Positions 10,768-20,442 are shown, numbered from the stretch's first letter. The stretch is DNA of 64,000 nucleotides from Nocardioides sp. TF02-7 (GCF_022437945.1 NZ_CP092535.1:2914001-2978000), one strand, 5' to 3'. Notes: a model not told the origin generated them from the sequence alone. Made by a program: numbers and translations.

Positions 10768-11825
10768 GCCGCCGCGGGCGGGTCCTCGGGTCGGTCGCCG
10801 GTGCGGTCGGGCTCGCGGCCGCGGGCACGGCCGTCGGGCTGCTGCGACGCCAGCAGTCGATCAGCCGGCGCGCCGGCCGCGACATCCCGTTCGGGTCGCT
10901 GCGCTCGGAGCCGGTGACGGTGGTCGCCGACGACGGCGTGCCGCTGCACGTCGAGGTGGACGAGGTGGACGAGGTCGACCGACGCGAGGGCGCCGGGGTC
11001 ACGGTCGTGTTCGTGCACGGCTTCTGCCTCAACCTCGACTGCTGGCACTTCCAGCGCGCGGCCTACCGCAACCTCGTCCGCACGGTCTACTACGACCAGC
11101 GCTCCCACGGCCGCTCCGGGCGCTCCGACCGCGCCCACTCCACCATCGACCAGCTGGGCCGCGACCTGCTGGCCGTGCTCGACGCGGTCGTGCCCGAGGG
11201 GCCGGTCGTGCTGGTCGGCCACTCGATGGGCGGCATGTCCGTCGTGGCCCTGGTCGAGCAGCACCCCGACCTGGTCGGCGACCGGGTCGTCGGGTTCGGG
11301 CTGATCTCGACGACCGCCGGCGGGCTCGACCCGAGCCGGCTGCTGCTGCCGCTGCTCCCGGCCCGGCTGAGCGGCCCGGTGGCGCGCCGCGCGGTGCGCA
11401 GCCTGCACCGGCGGCACCGGATGATCGACAGCGCACGTCGGCTGGGGCAGGTCGTGGCGACGGTGGCGACCGACCGGTTCGCGTTCGGCGACCGGGTGCC
11501 GGCGGCGTACGTCGCGTTCGTCGACCAGATGCTCTCGGCGACGCCGTTCGAGGTGGTGGCCGACTTCTTCCCGCACTTCTCGGGCCTCGACAAGTTCGAC
11601 CACGTCGAGCGGATGGGCGAGGTGCCGACCTCGATCATCTCCGGCACGGAGGACCGGATCACCTCGGTCGGGCACTCCCGCAAGCTGCACTCCCGGATCC
11701 CCGGCTCCCGGCTGCTCGAGTGCGAGGGCGCGGGCCACATGGTGCTGCTCGAGCGGCACGACCTGGTCAACGCGGAGCTCGACCAGCTGATCACCGCCGC
11801 CACGACGGGGGCGCGCAACCGATGA
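10764..11825 (+). CDS. Alpha/beta hydrolase
   Basis: 353 residues, frame intact. A short hydrophobic stretch near residues 6-25 (VLGSVAGAVGLAAAGTAVGL) may anchor it in the membrane. The hydrolase fold shows VFVHGFCLNLDCW (oxyanion region), the nucleophile elbow GHSMGGM with Ser near residue 155, an acid in SGTEDRITSV and the catalytic His in GAGHMVLLE. It sits between alr and tsaE, with four-base overlaps on both sides, a conserved actinobacterial arrangement. Substrate unknown. Confidence 0.85.
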   Translation: MSRRGRVLGSVAGAVGLAAAGTAVGLLRRQQSISRRAGRDIPFGSLRSEPVTVVADDGVPLHVEVDEVDEVDRREGAGVTVVFVHGFCLNLDCWHFQRAAYRNLVRTVYYDQRSHGRSGRSDRAHSTIDQLGRDLLAVLDAVVPEGPVVLVGHSMGGMSVVALVEQHPDLVGDRVVGFGLISTTAGGLDPSRLLLPLLPARLSGPVARRAVRSLHRRHRMIDSARRLGQVVATVATDRFAFGDRVPAAYVAFVDQMLSATPFEVVADFFPHFSGLDKFDHVERMGEVPTSIISGTEDRITSVGHSRKLHSRIPGSRLLECEGAGHMVLLERHDLVNAELDQLITAATTGARNR

Positions 11826-12801
11826 GCGTGCAAGCCACCGCCCCTGCGATCCGCGTCGTCGGGCCCGGCGACGCCGGCGTGGTCCTCGACGTCGTCCGCC
11901 GGGCGTTCGCCGACCGGGAGCCGCTGGACCCGCCCACCGACGCGCTCGCCGAGACCGAGGGAGACCATCGCCGCGCGGCTCGCCGCCGGGTGCGGCCTGC
12001 TGGCCACCCTCGACGGGGGAGCCGGTCGCCACGGTCCTGCTCGACGTCGACCGGACCGGCGGCACGGTGCACCTCCGCCGGTTCGGGGTCACCCCCGCCG
12101 CGCGGGGCCGCGGCCTCGCCGAGGCGCTCGTGGCGCACGCCCTCCGCACCGCCCGCGACCTCGACCGGCGGGTCGAGCGTGCGGTGGTGGTCGCCCGCGA
12201 GGAGCTGCCCCACACCGTGCGGTTCTGGCGGCGGCAGGGGTTCGCGCCGGTCGACCACCGGTCGCCGTACGTCGAGCTCGCCCGCGCGCTGCCGCTGCGG
12301 CTGGAGGTGCCCACCGCCGACGACATGCGGGACCTCGCCCGGCGGGTCGCGGGGATCGTCCGCGCGGGCGACGTGCTGGTGCTGAGCGGCGACCTGGGCG
12401 CCGGCAAGACGACGTTCACCCAGGGCCTCGGCGCGGCGCTGGGCGTGCGCGGCGAGGTCACCTCGCCGACGTTCGTGATCGCGCGCGTGCACCCGACGAC
12501 CGTCGGCGGCCCGGACCTCATCCACGTCGACGCCTACCGGCTCGGCGGCAGCGCCGAGCTCGACGACCTCGACCTCGACACCGACGTCGACCACGCGGTC
12601 ACGGTCGTCGAGTGGGGCGAGGGACTCGCCGAGGACCTCGCCGACTCGCCGCTCGTGGTCCGGATCAGGCGCGCCCGCGGCGCCGGCGACCCGACCGACG
12701 ACCCGGCCGAGCACCCGGCCGACGACGACCCGAGGACGGTGGAGATCGACCCGCTCGGGTCGCGCTGGCTCGGGCTCGACCTCGCCGCCGCGCTGACCTG
12801 A
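11822..12801 (+). CDS. tsaE: GNAT acetyltransferase fused to TsaE ATPase
   Basis: One open frame joins a GNAT domain (about residues 1-155; acetyl-CoA loop GVTPAARGRGLAEALVAHAL) to a TsaE domain (Walker A GDLGAGKTTFTQGLG, then SPTFVIARVHP and HVDAYRLGG). TsaE is the ATPase that drives the TsaB-TsaD complex in threonylcarbamoyl-adenosine (t6A) tRNA modification. The fusion itself is not a frameshift artefact: the joint lies inside a continuous frame from 12067 to 12801. Two insertions break the GNAT part, at G 11959-11961 and G 12015-12019. Corrected length about 325 residues. Role of the GNAT half unknown. Confidence 0.88.
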
Positions 12802-13051
12802 CGACCGGGCGACCCCGGCCGACCGGCGTCGCGACGAGGTCGTGACCTGCGTCGCGAGCGACCCCTGGGGCGAATGCGGTGGTGACCCGTGGGTAACGAG
12901 ACGTTAGGTAAAGAAACCTAGTCATTCCGGACCATGGGGCAGTGCCCGCCAGCGGGAAGATTGCCGGATCTGATCACGCAAGACTGGTGGCACCCGCAGC
13001 GCTCCCTCGCGGTGCGGAGTCTCGGGCAACTCGAAGAGGAAGACAGTCACC
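12802..13051 (+). promoter_or_regulatory. Intergenic leader of the family 16 glucanase gene, with TAGGT/ACCTA inverted repeat
   Basis: 250 bases without a gene. A short inverted repeat, TAGGT at 12905-12909 and ACCTA at 12916-12920 around AAAGAA, stands out as the least GC-rich spot. It resembles half-sites of an IdeR/DtxR iron box (TTAGGT ... ACCTAA), but the spacing is one base short of that consensus. Downstream, 12940-13040 contains GC-rich hairpin potential. A ribosome binding site GAGGAAGA lies ten or so bases before the ATG. No known riboswitch motif was recognised. Confidence 0.4.
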
Positions 13052-14341
13052 ATGCGCTCACGCGCTCTGCTCGTCATGCTCGCATGCCTGGCCACGGCGA
13101 TCGCCGGCCTGGCTGCCGTGGTCGACGCGCCGTCGTCGGAGGCGGCGCAGCGGACCACGCTCGACCGGCCGCGCACGGTCGGCGGCAAGGTGGTCTTCAA
13201 GGGGCGTGCCCAGCCCCGGGCGCGGGTCGTCATCAAGCGGCGCGCGAACGACCGGTGGGTGCGCGTCGCGGTCGACCGGGCCGACCGGAAGGGGCGCTAC
13301 CAGGCGCGGACCCAGCGTCCGCTGCGGCAGCGCTGGGTCGTGCGGGCGGTCGCGAAGGGCAAGCCGAGCGGACGCCGGACGGTGCCGCCCGCGATCCCGG
13401 TCGCGCCGCCGGCGGAGGACTCGCGCACCGAGCAGCTCCCCCCGACCACCGAGCCGCTGCCGCCGGTCGACCTCCCGGCCGAGGAGCCGCCCCTGGAGGA
13501 GCCGCCCGTCGAGGAGCCGCCGGTGGAGGAGCCGCCCGTCGAGGAGCCGGCTCCGGTCGACGAGTGCGGCGAGCAGCCGCTGAAGGCCGACGGGACCCGC
13601 TGGCAGTGCTCGTTCGTCGACGACTTCGACGGCACCGAGCTCGACACCGACAAGTGGCTGGTCCAGGAGACCTGGTTCAGCGGCATGACGACCGCCAACA
13701 GGGACTGCTACGTCAACGACCCGAGCACCGTGCAGGTGGCCGACGGCACCCTCCGGCTGTCGATCCGGCGGGGCCTCGAGGAGTTCGAGTGCCGCAGCCC
13801 CTACGGCAACTTCCGGACCACGTCGACGGCGGCGACGGTGGCGACGTACCAGCGGTACAGCCAGACCTACGGCCGCTTCGAGTTCCGCGCGAAGTTCCCG
13901 CAGCACGAGGGCATCCCGGGCACCGGCTCGGGCCTCTGGCTCTACCCGCAGCGGCACACCTACGGCGCCTGGCCGCAGTCGGGCGAGATCGACGTCGCCG
14001 AGTGGTTCAGCGGCGCCCCGGAGCGGGCCTACCCGTCGGTGCACTACGCGGGCGAGGACCGGTCGCTCAGCAGCGGCTACCAGTGCCTGGTGTCCGACGC
14101 GGGAACGCAGTTCCACACGTACGCCGTGGAGTGGACGCCGACGGTGATCGAGTTCTTCTACGACGGCCAGAAGTGCTTCGAGCACGAGTGGAACGCGACC
14201 GACCTGCCCGCCCCGGCGCCGTTCGACCACCCGTTCTACCTGGTGCTGACCCAGGCCTGGGGCGCCGGCACGAACGCCCCGAACGCCGAGACGCCGATGT
14301 CGGCCACGCTCACGGTCGACTGGGTCCGCGCCTGGGAGTGA
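13052..14341 (+). CDS. Secreted glycoside hydrolase family 16 protein (endo-beta-glucanase type)
   Basis: 429 residues, frame intact. A signal peptide (MRSRALLVMLACLATAIAGL, cleaved after about residue 33) precedes a beta-rich basic domain (35-110). A low-complexity linker with repeated EEPPVEEPP units (about 140-170) leads to a GH16 catalytic domain. The catalytic motif is SGEIDVAEW, with Glu312 as nucleophile, Asp314 and Glu317 as acid/base. Likely hydrolyses beta-1,3- or mixed-linkage glucan outside the cell. It lies between tsaE and tsaB and breaks the usual t6A gene run. Confidence 0.87.
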   Translation: MRSRALLVMLACLATAIAGLAAVVDAPSSEAAQRTTLDRPRTVGGKVVFKGRAQPRARVVIKRRANDRWVRVAVDRADRKGRYQARTQRPLRQRWVVRAVAKGKPSGRRTVPPAIPVAPPAEDSRTEQLPPTTEPLPPVDLPAEEPPLEEPPVEEPPVEEPPVEEPAPVDECGEQPLKADGTRWQCSFVDDFDGTELDTDKWLVQETWFSGMTTANRDCYVNDPSTVQVADGTLRLSIRRGLEEFECRSPYGNFRTTSTAATVATYQRYSQTYGRFEFRAKFPQHEGIPGTGSGLWLYPQRHTYGAWPQSGEIDVAEWFSGAPERAYPSVHYAGEDRSLSSGYQCLVSDAGTQFHTYAVEWTPTVIEFFYDGQKCFEHEWNATDLPAPAPFDHPFYLVLTQAWGAGTNAPNAETPMSATLTVDWVRAWE

Positions 14342-14367
14342 CGTCCGGCGGCTCCCCACCGCGGCGC

Positions 14368-14373
14368 TAGCCT
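14368..14373 (+). promoter_or_regulatory. -10 box of tsaB-rimI-tsaD
   Basis: TAGCCT seven bases before the tsaB GTG. It gives the three t6A/rimI genes their own, probably leaderless, transcript downstream of the inserted glucanase gene. Confidence 0.45.
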
Positions 14374-14380
14374 TCGCGGT

Positions 14381-15019
14381 GTGCAGCTGGCGTTCGACAC
14401 CTCCTCGCCGACGGTGACCGTCGCGGTCCACGACGGCGCGGACGTCGTCGCCGAGCGGGTGTCGGACCGGACGATGCGTCACGGCGAGCAGCTGATGCCG
14501 CTGGTCGAGGAGGTGCTCCGCACCGCCGGGCTGTCGCCGCGCGACCTGACCGCCATCTCGGTCGGCGTGGGTCCCGGTCCCTTCACCGGCCTGCGGGTCG
14601 GGCTGGTCACCGCCCGCACCCTCGCGCACGCGCTCACCCTCCCCGTCTACGGCGTCTGCTCGCTCGACGTGCTGGCGGTCGAGGCCGTCGACACCGGTGC
14701 GGTGACCGGCCCGTTCGTGGTCGCCACGGACGCGCGCCGGCGCGAGGTCTACCTCGCGACGTACGACGAGACCGGCACCCGGGTCTCCGGCCCCGACGTC
14801 GGCCGCCCCGTCGACCTGGCGACGTCGGCCCCGGTCGTCGGCGAGGGCGCGGCGCTCTACGCCGAGCACTTCCCGGACGGCCGGGCCCCGCTGCGGCCGA
14901 GCGCCGGGTGGCTCGCACAGACGGTCGTCGACGAGCGGGCCGAGCTGCACGACCCCGAGCCGCTCTACCTGCGCCGTCCCGACGCGGAGGTCCCGCGGGC
15001 GCCGAAGCCGGTGTCGTGA
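14381..15019 (+). CDS. tsaB: tRNA threonylcarbamoyladenosine biosynthesis protein TsaB
   Basis: Scaffold partner of TsaD in t6A synthesis. 212 residues, frame intact. The ASKHA-fold start [31 protein letters not shown] and [21 protein letters not shown] are typical TsaB features. GTG start supported by the TAGCCT box seven bases upstream. Its stop overlaps the rimI GTG start. Confidence 0.92.
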   Translation: MQLAFDTSSPTVTVAVHDGADVVAERVSDRTMRHGEQLMPLVEEVLRTAGLSPRDLTAISVGVGPGPFTGLRVGLVTARTLAHALTLPVYGVCSLDVLAVEAVDTGAVTGPFVVATDARRREVYLATYDETGTRVSGPDVGRPVDLATSAPVVGEGAALYAEHFPDGRAPLRPSAGWLAQTVVDERAELHDPEPLYLRRPDAEVPRAPKPVS

Positions 15020-15495
15020 CGCGCCGGCGGCCGCGGGTGCGCCGGGCCGACCTCGGCGACGTCGTCGCGATCGCCGAGCTCGAGACGGAGGCGTTCCCGG
15101 CCGACCCGTGGTCGCCGGCGCTGGTGACCGACGGCGTGGCCGGACGGGTGCCGACGGTGACCTACCTCGTCGCGGAGCGGGCGGGCGACTTCGCCGGCCA
15201 CGCCGTCGTGAGCGTCGTGCAGGACGTGGCGGAGCTGCAGCGGATCGCGACGGTCGCCGCCGCGCGCCGCACGGGCGTCGCGTCGGCCCTGCTCGCGGCC
15301 GCCCACGACCTGGCCGCGGGAGCGGGGGCGGAGCGGCTGCTGCTGGAGGTGCGCGAGGACAACGCGGCCGCCCGCGCGTTCTACGAGCGGGCCGGCTTCG
15401 TCGAGCTGGCCCGCCGCGCCCGGTACTACCGCGACGGCACCCACGCGGTGGTCCTCGAGCGGTCGCTGGCCGCTGGGGACGGTGCGCGAGAATGA
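15016..15495 (+). CDS. rimI: Ribosomal-protein-alanine N-acetyltransferase RimI
   Basis: GNAT enzyme of 159 residues, frame intact. It contains the acetyl-CoA-binding helix [15 protein letters not shown] and the substrate-side [23 protein letters not shown], matching RimI. In many bacteria RimI acetylates the N-terminus of ribosomal protein S18; other targets are possible. Located between tsaB and tsaD with stop/start overlaps at both ends, the standard actinobacterial order. Confidence 0.9.
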   Translation: MTRRRPRVRRADLGDVVAIAELETEAFPADPWSPALVTDGVAGRVPTVTYLVAERAGDFAGHAVVSVVQDVAELQRIATVAAARRTGVASALLAAAHDLAAGAGAERLLLEVREDNAAARAFYERAGFVELARRARYYRDGTHAVVLERSLAAGDGARE

Positions 15496-16554
15496 CTGCC
15501 GTGAGCCCCGACGAACCGCTCGTGCTCGGCATCGAGACGTCCTGCGACGAGACCGGCGTGGGCATCGTGCGCGGCACCACCCTGCTCGCCGACGCGGTCG
15601 CGAGCAGCGTCGACGAGCACGCCCGGTTCGGCGGGGTGGTGCCCCAGGTGGCCAGCCGCGCCCACCTCGAGGCGATGGTCCCCACGATCGACCGGGCGTG
15701 CGAGACCGCCGGCGTGGCGCTCCACGACGTCGACGCGATCGCCGTCACCAGCGGCCCCGGGCTGGCCGGCGCGCTGCTGGTGGGCGTGGCGGCGGCGAAG
15801 TCGCTGGCGTTCGCCCTGGGCAAGCCGCTCTACGGCGTCAACCACCTCGCCTCGCACGTCGCGGTCGACCAGCTCGAGCACGGGCCGCTGCCCGAGCCGT
15901 GCCTGGCGCTGCTCGTCTCCGGCGGCCACTCCAGCCTGCTGCGGGTGGCGGACGTGACCGGCGACGTCGACCCGATGGGCGCCACGATCGACGACGCCGC
16001 CGGGGGAGGCGTTCGACAAGGTCGCCCGCCTGCTCGGGCTGCCGTTCCCCGGCGGTCCGCACATCGACCGTGCCGCGCGCGAGGGCGACCGGGTGGCGAT
16101 CGACTTCCCGCGGGGTCTGACCGGCCGCCGCGACCTGGAGCGGCACCGGTTCGACTTCTCGTTCTCCGGCCTCAAGACCGCCGTCGCCCGCTGGGTCGAG
16201 GCCCGAGAACGGTCCGGCGAGCCGGTGCCGGTCGCCGACGTCGCCGCCTCGTTCCAGGAGGCGGTCTGCGACGTGCTGGTGCGCAAGGCGCTCGACGCCG
16301 CCGCCAGCGAGGGCATCGAGGACCTGCTCATCGGCGGCGGCGTCGCCGCCAACTCCCGGCTGCGGGCGCTGGCGGAGGAGCGGGCCGGCCGCCTCGGCAT
16401 CCGCGTCCGCGTGCCCCGGCCCGGGCTGTGCACCGACAACGGCGCCATGGTGGCCGCCCTGGGCGCCGAGATGGTCGCCCGCGACCGGACGCCGTCCTCG
16501 CTCGACCTGCCTGCCGACTCGAGCATGCCGGTCACCGAGGTGCTCGCCGGATGA
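15492..16554 (+). CDS. tsaD: tRNA N6-adenosine threonylcarbamoyltransferase
   Basis: Transfers the threonylcarbamoyl group to A37 of ANN-decoding tRNAs. 353 residues after correction. [29 protein letters not shown] and the metal histidines in [11 protein letters not shown] are all present, followed by [13 protein letters not shown] run at 16002-16006 has one extra base (DDAAGEAFDK expected). The C-terminal ADP site reads [11 protein letters not shown] and [13 protein letters not shown] overlap with rimI and with the next acetyltransferase. Confidence 0.95.
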
Positions 16555-17335
16555 CCGACGACGTCCTCCTCGCGGCGTACGACGACCAGCTGCGCGGGGA
16601 CGCCGAGACGGCCGGCGCGGCCTCGGTCGAGCGGCTCGGGCCGCTGTGGCTGGTGCGGTTCACCGGACGCGGGTTCATCAGCTACCGCGACCTCGACGGC
16701 GCCGACGAGGAGACGCCCGCGGGCTGGTGCCGGAGGCGCTCGACCGCCTCCGGGCCGACCCTGCGGTGACCACCGTCGAGTGGAAGACCCGGGGCCACGA
16801 CCGTGCCCCGGGGCTGCACGAGGCCCTGGTCGACCACGGCTTCGTCCCGGGCGAGCCCGAGTCGATCATGGTCGGCGACGCGGCGGCCCCTGGCCGTCGA
16901 CGTACCGCTGCCCGAGGGGGTGTCGCTGCGCCGGGTCACCGAGGAGGCCGACGTCCGGGCGATGTGCGCCCTGCAGGACGAGGTGTTCGGCGGCCCGCCC
17001 CTCGTCGGCGTGGCCGACGCGCTCCCTGCGGCGACTCGCCGCCGGTGACCCGATGGAGCTGTGGGTCGCCGAGGCCGACGGCCGGATCGTTCTGCGCCGG
17101 CCGGCTCGAGCCGGTGCCGGGCACCGAGTTCGCCGGCATCTGGGGCGGCGCGACGCTCGGGTCCTGGCGGGGCAGGGGGATCTACCGGGCGCTGACCGCG
17201 GCCCGGGCGCGGTCGGCGCTCGCGCTCGGCAAGCGGCTGCTGCACAGCGACTCCACCGCGATGTCGCGGCCGATCCTCGAGCGGTCCGGGCTCGTGCGGG
17301 TGTCGACGACGACGCCGTACGAGTGGAGGCGCTGA
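16551..17335 (+). CDS. GNAT family acetyltransferase (multiply frameshifted)
   Basis: About 260 residues when four breaks are corrected: one base missing near 16715, extra C in runs at 16887-16890 and 17024-17026, and an extra T at 17090-17091. The rebuilt C-terminal half reads [30 protein letters not shown], here split as an entry strand plus the acetyl-CoA loop [15 protein letters not shown], a good GNAT signature; it ends [16 protein letters not shown]. It overlaps tsaD by ATGA. Four indels in 785 bases is denser than elsewhere, so a decaying gene cannot be excluded. Substrate unknown. Confidence 0.7.
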
Positions 17336-17393
17336 GCGGCTCTCCGGGCGGCGCTTCCTGGGTACGCCGCAGGGCGGTGGGTACCGCCCCGGC

Positions 17394-18176
17394 ATGGACA
17401 GCAACGGACTCGCCCTCGTCACCGGAGCCTCCAGCGGCATCGGCCGGTCGCTCGCCCGCCAGCTCGTCGGACACGGCTACGACGTGGTGATCGCCGCCGA
17501 GGACGCCGAGCTGCACGAAGCGGCCGCGGAGCTGCGTCGCACCGGGCGCGAGGTCGTGCCCGTGCAGGTCGACCTCACCTCACCCGACGGCGTCCGCGAA
17601 CTGTGGCACGCGGTGCTCGACCGGCAGCGCCCGCTCGCGGCCGCCGTGCTCAACGCCGGGGTCGGGGTCGGCGGCCCGCTCGCCGGCACTCCCCTCGAGC
17701 GCAACCTGGAGATCGTCGACCTCAACGTGCGGTCCACCGTGCACCTGGCGAAGCTCGCGGTCGACCACATGCTCGCCCACGAGGGCGGGCGGATCCTGGT
17801 CACGTCGTCGATCGCCGCGGTCGTGCCGGGGCCGTTCCAGGCGGCGTACGCCGCGTCGAAGGCGTTCGTCCACTCCTTCGCCGAGGGCATCCGGCACGAG
17901 CTGAAGGGCACCGGGGTCACCGTGACGTCGCTGATGCCCGGCCCGACCGACACCGAGTTCTTCGAGCGGGCCGACATGCTCGACACCCCGATCGGACGCG
18001 GCCCGAAGGACGACCCCGAGGACGTGGCACGCGACGGGTTCGAGGCGATGATGACCGGCAAGCCGCACGTGCGGGCGGGGTCGCTGCGCAACAAGGTGAT
18101 CGCCGAGGTCGGCACCCACCTGCCCGACCGCATCGGGTCGCGGGTGATGGCAGTGCAGACCAAGCCCCGGAGCTGA
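17394..18176 (+). CDS. Short-chain dehydrogenase/reductase (SDR)
   Basis: 260 residues, frame intact. Cofactor motif TGASSGIG at residues 10-17, NAG at about 87-89, catalytic Ser near 139, Tyr152 and Lys156 in the YAASK motif. The Asp/Glu-rich stretch after the second strand (AAEDAEL) hints at NAD rather than NADP preference. Classical SDRs oxidise or reduce alcohols and carbonyls; the substrate is unknown. Stands alone between the t6A operon and a convergent gene. Confidence 0.88.
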   Translation: MDSNGLALVTGASSGIGRSLARQLVGHGYDVVIAAEDAELHEAAAELRRTGREVVPVQVDLTSPDGVRELWHAVLDRQRPLAAAVLNAGVGVGGPLAGTPLERNLEIVDLNVRSTVHLAKLAVDHMLAHEGGRILVTSSIAAVVPGPFQAAYAASKAFVHSFAEGIRHELKGTGVTVTSLMPGPTDTEFFERADMLDTPIGRGPKDDPEDVARDGFEAMMTGKPHVRAGSLRNKVIAEVGTHLPDRIGSRVMAVQTKPRS

Positions 18177-18202
18177 CCCGGCCGCCCACCGGGCGCGGCC
18201 GG

Positions 18203-18817
18203 CTACCTCCGGGCCGGCTCCGCGGCCACGGTCCGCGCCTCCAGGTACGACGCGATCCGGTCGTCGTCCCAGCCGCGCGACTCCCGCAGGCCCTGCGCCA
18301 GCATCGCGAGGTAGGCCGGCTGCGGGCGGGTGTGCTCGACCGCGTCGTGACCGTGCGGTGCGGTGAAGGTGAGCATCGGCAGCCCGTCGCGCCGGCCGAC
18401 CTCGACGAGCGTCTCGTAGTGCCCGGGTCCCGCCTCGTGCCGGCCGGCCACGAGGCCCTCGACGACGACCTTCTCGATCGGGTCGTCGGGCTCCGGCAGC
18501 CGGTGCATCTCCTGCGCCGCGACGTCGGCGAACTGCTCGGCGGTGATCCGGTAGGCGCGCGCCGCCGTGGGGCCCGGCTCGTCGTGGTCGTAGAACGCGA
18601 CACCGCCGCCCCACGTGGGGGACTCGCCGGCGAAGTAGAGCCGGCCCGGCAGGTCGACGCTCACGTCGTCCTCGGGCATCGACGGGTTCCGCGCCCCGGC
18701 GTACTCCCGCCGGGCCCCGGCGGGACGGCCGCCGAGCAGGTAGGCAGCCAACCGCGCCCGGCACATGTTCGAGCCGTAGCTGACGTACCAGACCTCCGCA
18801 CTCACCTCCCCCAGCAT
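18203..18817 (-). CDS. Gamma-glutamylcyclotransferase-like (GGCT fold) protein
   Basis: 204 residues from the ATG at 18817. The N-terminal VWYVSYGSNM carries the YGSN substrate loop of the gamma-glutamylcyclotransferase fold; PGRLYFAGESPTWGGGVAFY follows. Members act on gamma-glutamyl amines or related amides, but many bacterial ones are uncharacterised. An in-frame GTG at 18805 is an alternative start. Convergent with the SDR gene; 25 bases downstream of the MFS transporter on the same strand. Confidence 0.72.
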   Translation of the reverse strand: MLGEVSAEVWYVSYGSNMCRARLAAYLLGGRPAGARREYAGARNPSMPEDDVSVDLPGRLYFAGESPTWGGGVAFYDHDEPGPTAARAYRITAEQFADVAAQEMHRLPEPDDPIEKVVVEGLVAGRHEAGPGHYETLVEVGRRDGLPMLTFTAPHGHDAVEHTRPQPAYLAMLAQGLRESRGWDDDRIASYLEARTVAAEPARR

Positions 18818-18842
18818 GCCAAAGCGCCGGTGAGGCGCGTGG

Positions 18843-20080
18843 TCAGCGCACCGAGCGGATCCGGCGGACCAGGACGGAGCCGAGCACCGTGACGGCCGCG
18901 CCGCAGAGGTAGAGCGTCGCGTAGCCGAGGTCGAGGGCGCTGAGCACCAGCGCGGCGACGGCCGGGGCGAGCACCTGGGGAGGGCGTTGGCGATGTTGAT
19001 GACGCCGAGGTCCTTGGCCCGGTCGTCGGCGCTGGGCAGCACCTGGGTGATCAGGGCGAAGTCGACGGCGGTGTAGGCGCCGAAGCCGATGCCGAGCACC
19101 ACCGCGCCCACCCAGGCGACCGGCAGCGTCGGCCAGGCGGCGAGCAGCACGAGCGCCACCGCCATCACCAGGCCGGACCCGACGACGAACGGCTGCCGCC
19201 GGCCCGCCCGGTCCGACCAGGCCCCGGCGGCGACCGCGGTGGCGACCGTGCACACGCCGTAGACGAGGGTCAGCCCGAACACCGTGTCCTCGGCGCGGTC
19301 GTCGCCGAGCCCGACCTCGTCGGTGAGGTAGTAGAGCAGGTAGAGCAGCAGCACGGCGTTGCCGAGGTTGACGAGGAACCGGGTCGCCCACGCCCACGCG
19401 AAGTCCGGGTGGGCGGTGGGCGAGACCCAGAACGAGCGCACGAACGCGCCCAGGCGGAACGGCGGCGCCGAGGCGATCGCCGTGTCCTGCGGGTTGAGGC
19501 AGTAGGGGAGCGACAGCACGAGCAGCAGGAGGGCGACCGCGGCGTACCCGGCGGCGATGCTGCCGGTGGCGGCCGCGAGCCCGGAGCCGGCGATCACGCC
19601 GAGGGTCTGCGCGATCGCCACCCAGCCGCCGACCGTGCCGCGCTCGCCCTCGGGGACCCGGTCGGGCACCGCCGCGGTGATCGCCGCCAGCATCGCGTTG
19701 AGGGAGGCCTGGACCAGGCACCAGGCGAGGACCATCGGTACGACGGACCGGGCGGCGGCGAGCAGCAGCAGCGCGAGCACGCCGGTCACCAGCCCGCCCA
19801 CCACCCACGGGAGCCGGCGGCCCGCGCGCAGCGTCGTGCGGTCGGAGAAGGCCCCCCACAGCGGGTTGAGCACGAGGCTCACCGCGGCGCCGGCGCCGGT
19901 CACCAGCGCCAGCACGGACTCCTTGTCGGCCGGCGCGATCTCCTCGGCCTGCTGCGCGAGCAGCACCTGGATCGGCCCGAAGAACCCCGACCAGACGCCG
20001 ATGCTGACCAGCACGAGGCCCGCCACCCAGCCGCGCGGCACCGGTGCGGCGCGGCCGCCGGTCGCCGCGAGGTCCGTCAT
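18843..20080 (-). CDS. MFS transporter
   Basis: Integral membrane carrier, about 412 residues, with around twelve hydrophobic segments. The MFS loop between helices 2 and 3 reads PLWGAFSDRTTLRAGRRLPW, and its second-half counterpart AGAWSDRAGRRQPF. A G run at 18977-18980 (plus strand) is one base short, breaking NALPQVLAPAVAALVLSAL. Start at 20080 follows AGGAGGGG. The loop type resembles sugar or drug MFS carriers in actinobacteria; substrate unknown. Confidence 0.85.
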
Positions 20081-20199
20081 CGCCCCCTCCTGCCCGGGAG
20101 CATAGGGGAGCGCGGTTGCGCTGCGGCCGGCCCGGACGCAACCATTCGGGTTGCCCACGCGTCGGAGTGGGTACCTGCCGCCCGACCAGAGGAGGTCGC

Positions 20200-20442
20200 A
20201 TGAGCGAGGCACGTCCGTCCGGCGCCCAGCCGTGGGAGCAGGAGCAGGAGGTGCGGGTCGAGGGAGCCGGGACCTTCCGGGCCTTCGACCCGGCCGTCGA
20301 CGGCACCGTGGGCTGCGGCGACCCGAGCGGTCCCGTCGGCACAGGGGGCACCGTGGCTGGCGGACCGGCGCTCGCGACCACCGCCGTCTCCCGGCGGCAC
20401 CACCCGTTGCTGCGGCTCAAGCGGCGGCTCGCGCGCATCTGA
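20200..20442 (+). CDS. Small hypothetical protein
   Basis: 80 residues, ATG preceded by a strong AGGAGGT. The sequence is acidic and glycine-rich in the middle and ends in a basic helix-like tail (HHPLLRLKRRLARI). No family was recognised. It lies between the divergent MFS gene and xdhA. The good ribosome binding site argues for a real gene, but low complexity makes it uncertain. Confidence 0.45.
   Translation: MSEARPSGAQPWEQEQEVRVEGAGTFRAFDPAVDGTVGCGDPSGPVGTGGTVAGGPALATTAVSRRHHPLLRLKRRLARI

Noticed and set aside
12802..13051. Cyclic-di-AMP (ydaO-type) riboswitch before the wall-active enzyme
   Set aside because: Actinobacterial wall hydrolases often have one, but the conserved blocks of that RNA were not found here.
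13058..15823. A 921-residue open frame on the - strand opposite the glucanase, tsaB and rimI
   Set aside because: Shadow frame of high-GC coding sequence; composition is Arg/Pro-rich and the + strand genes have clear motifs.
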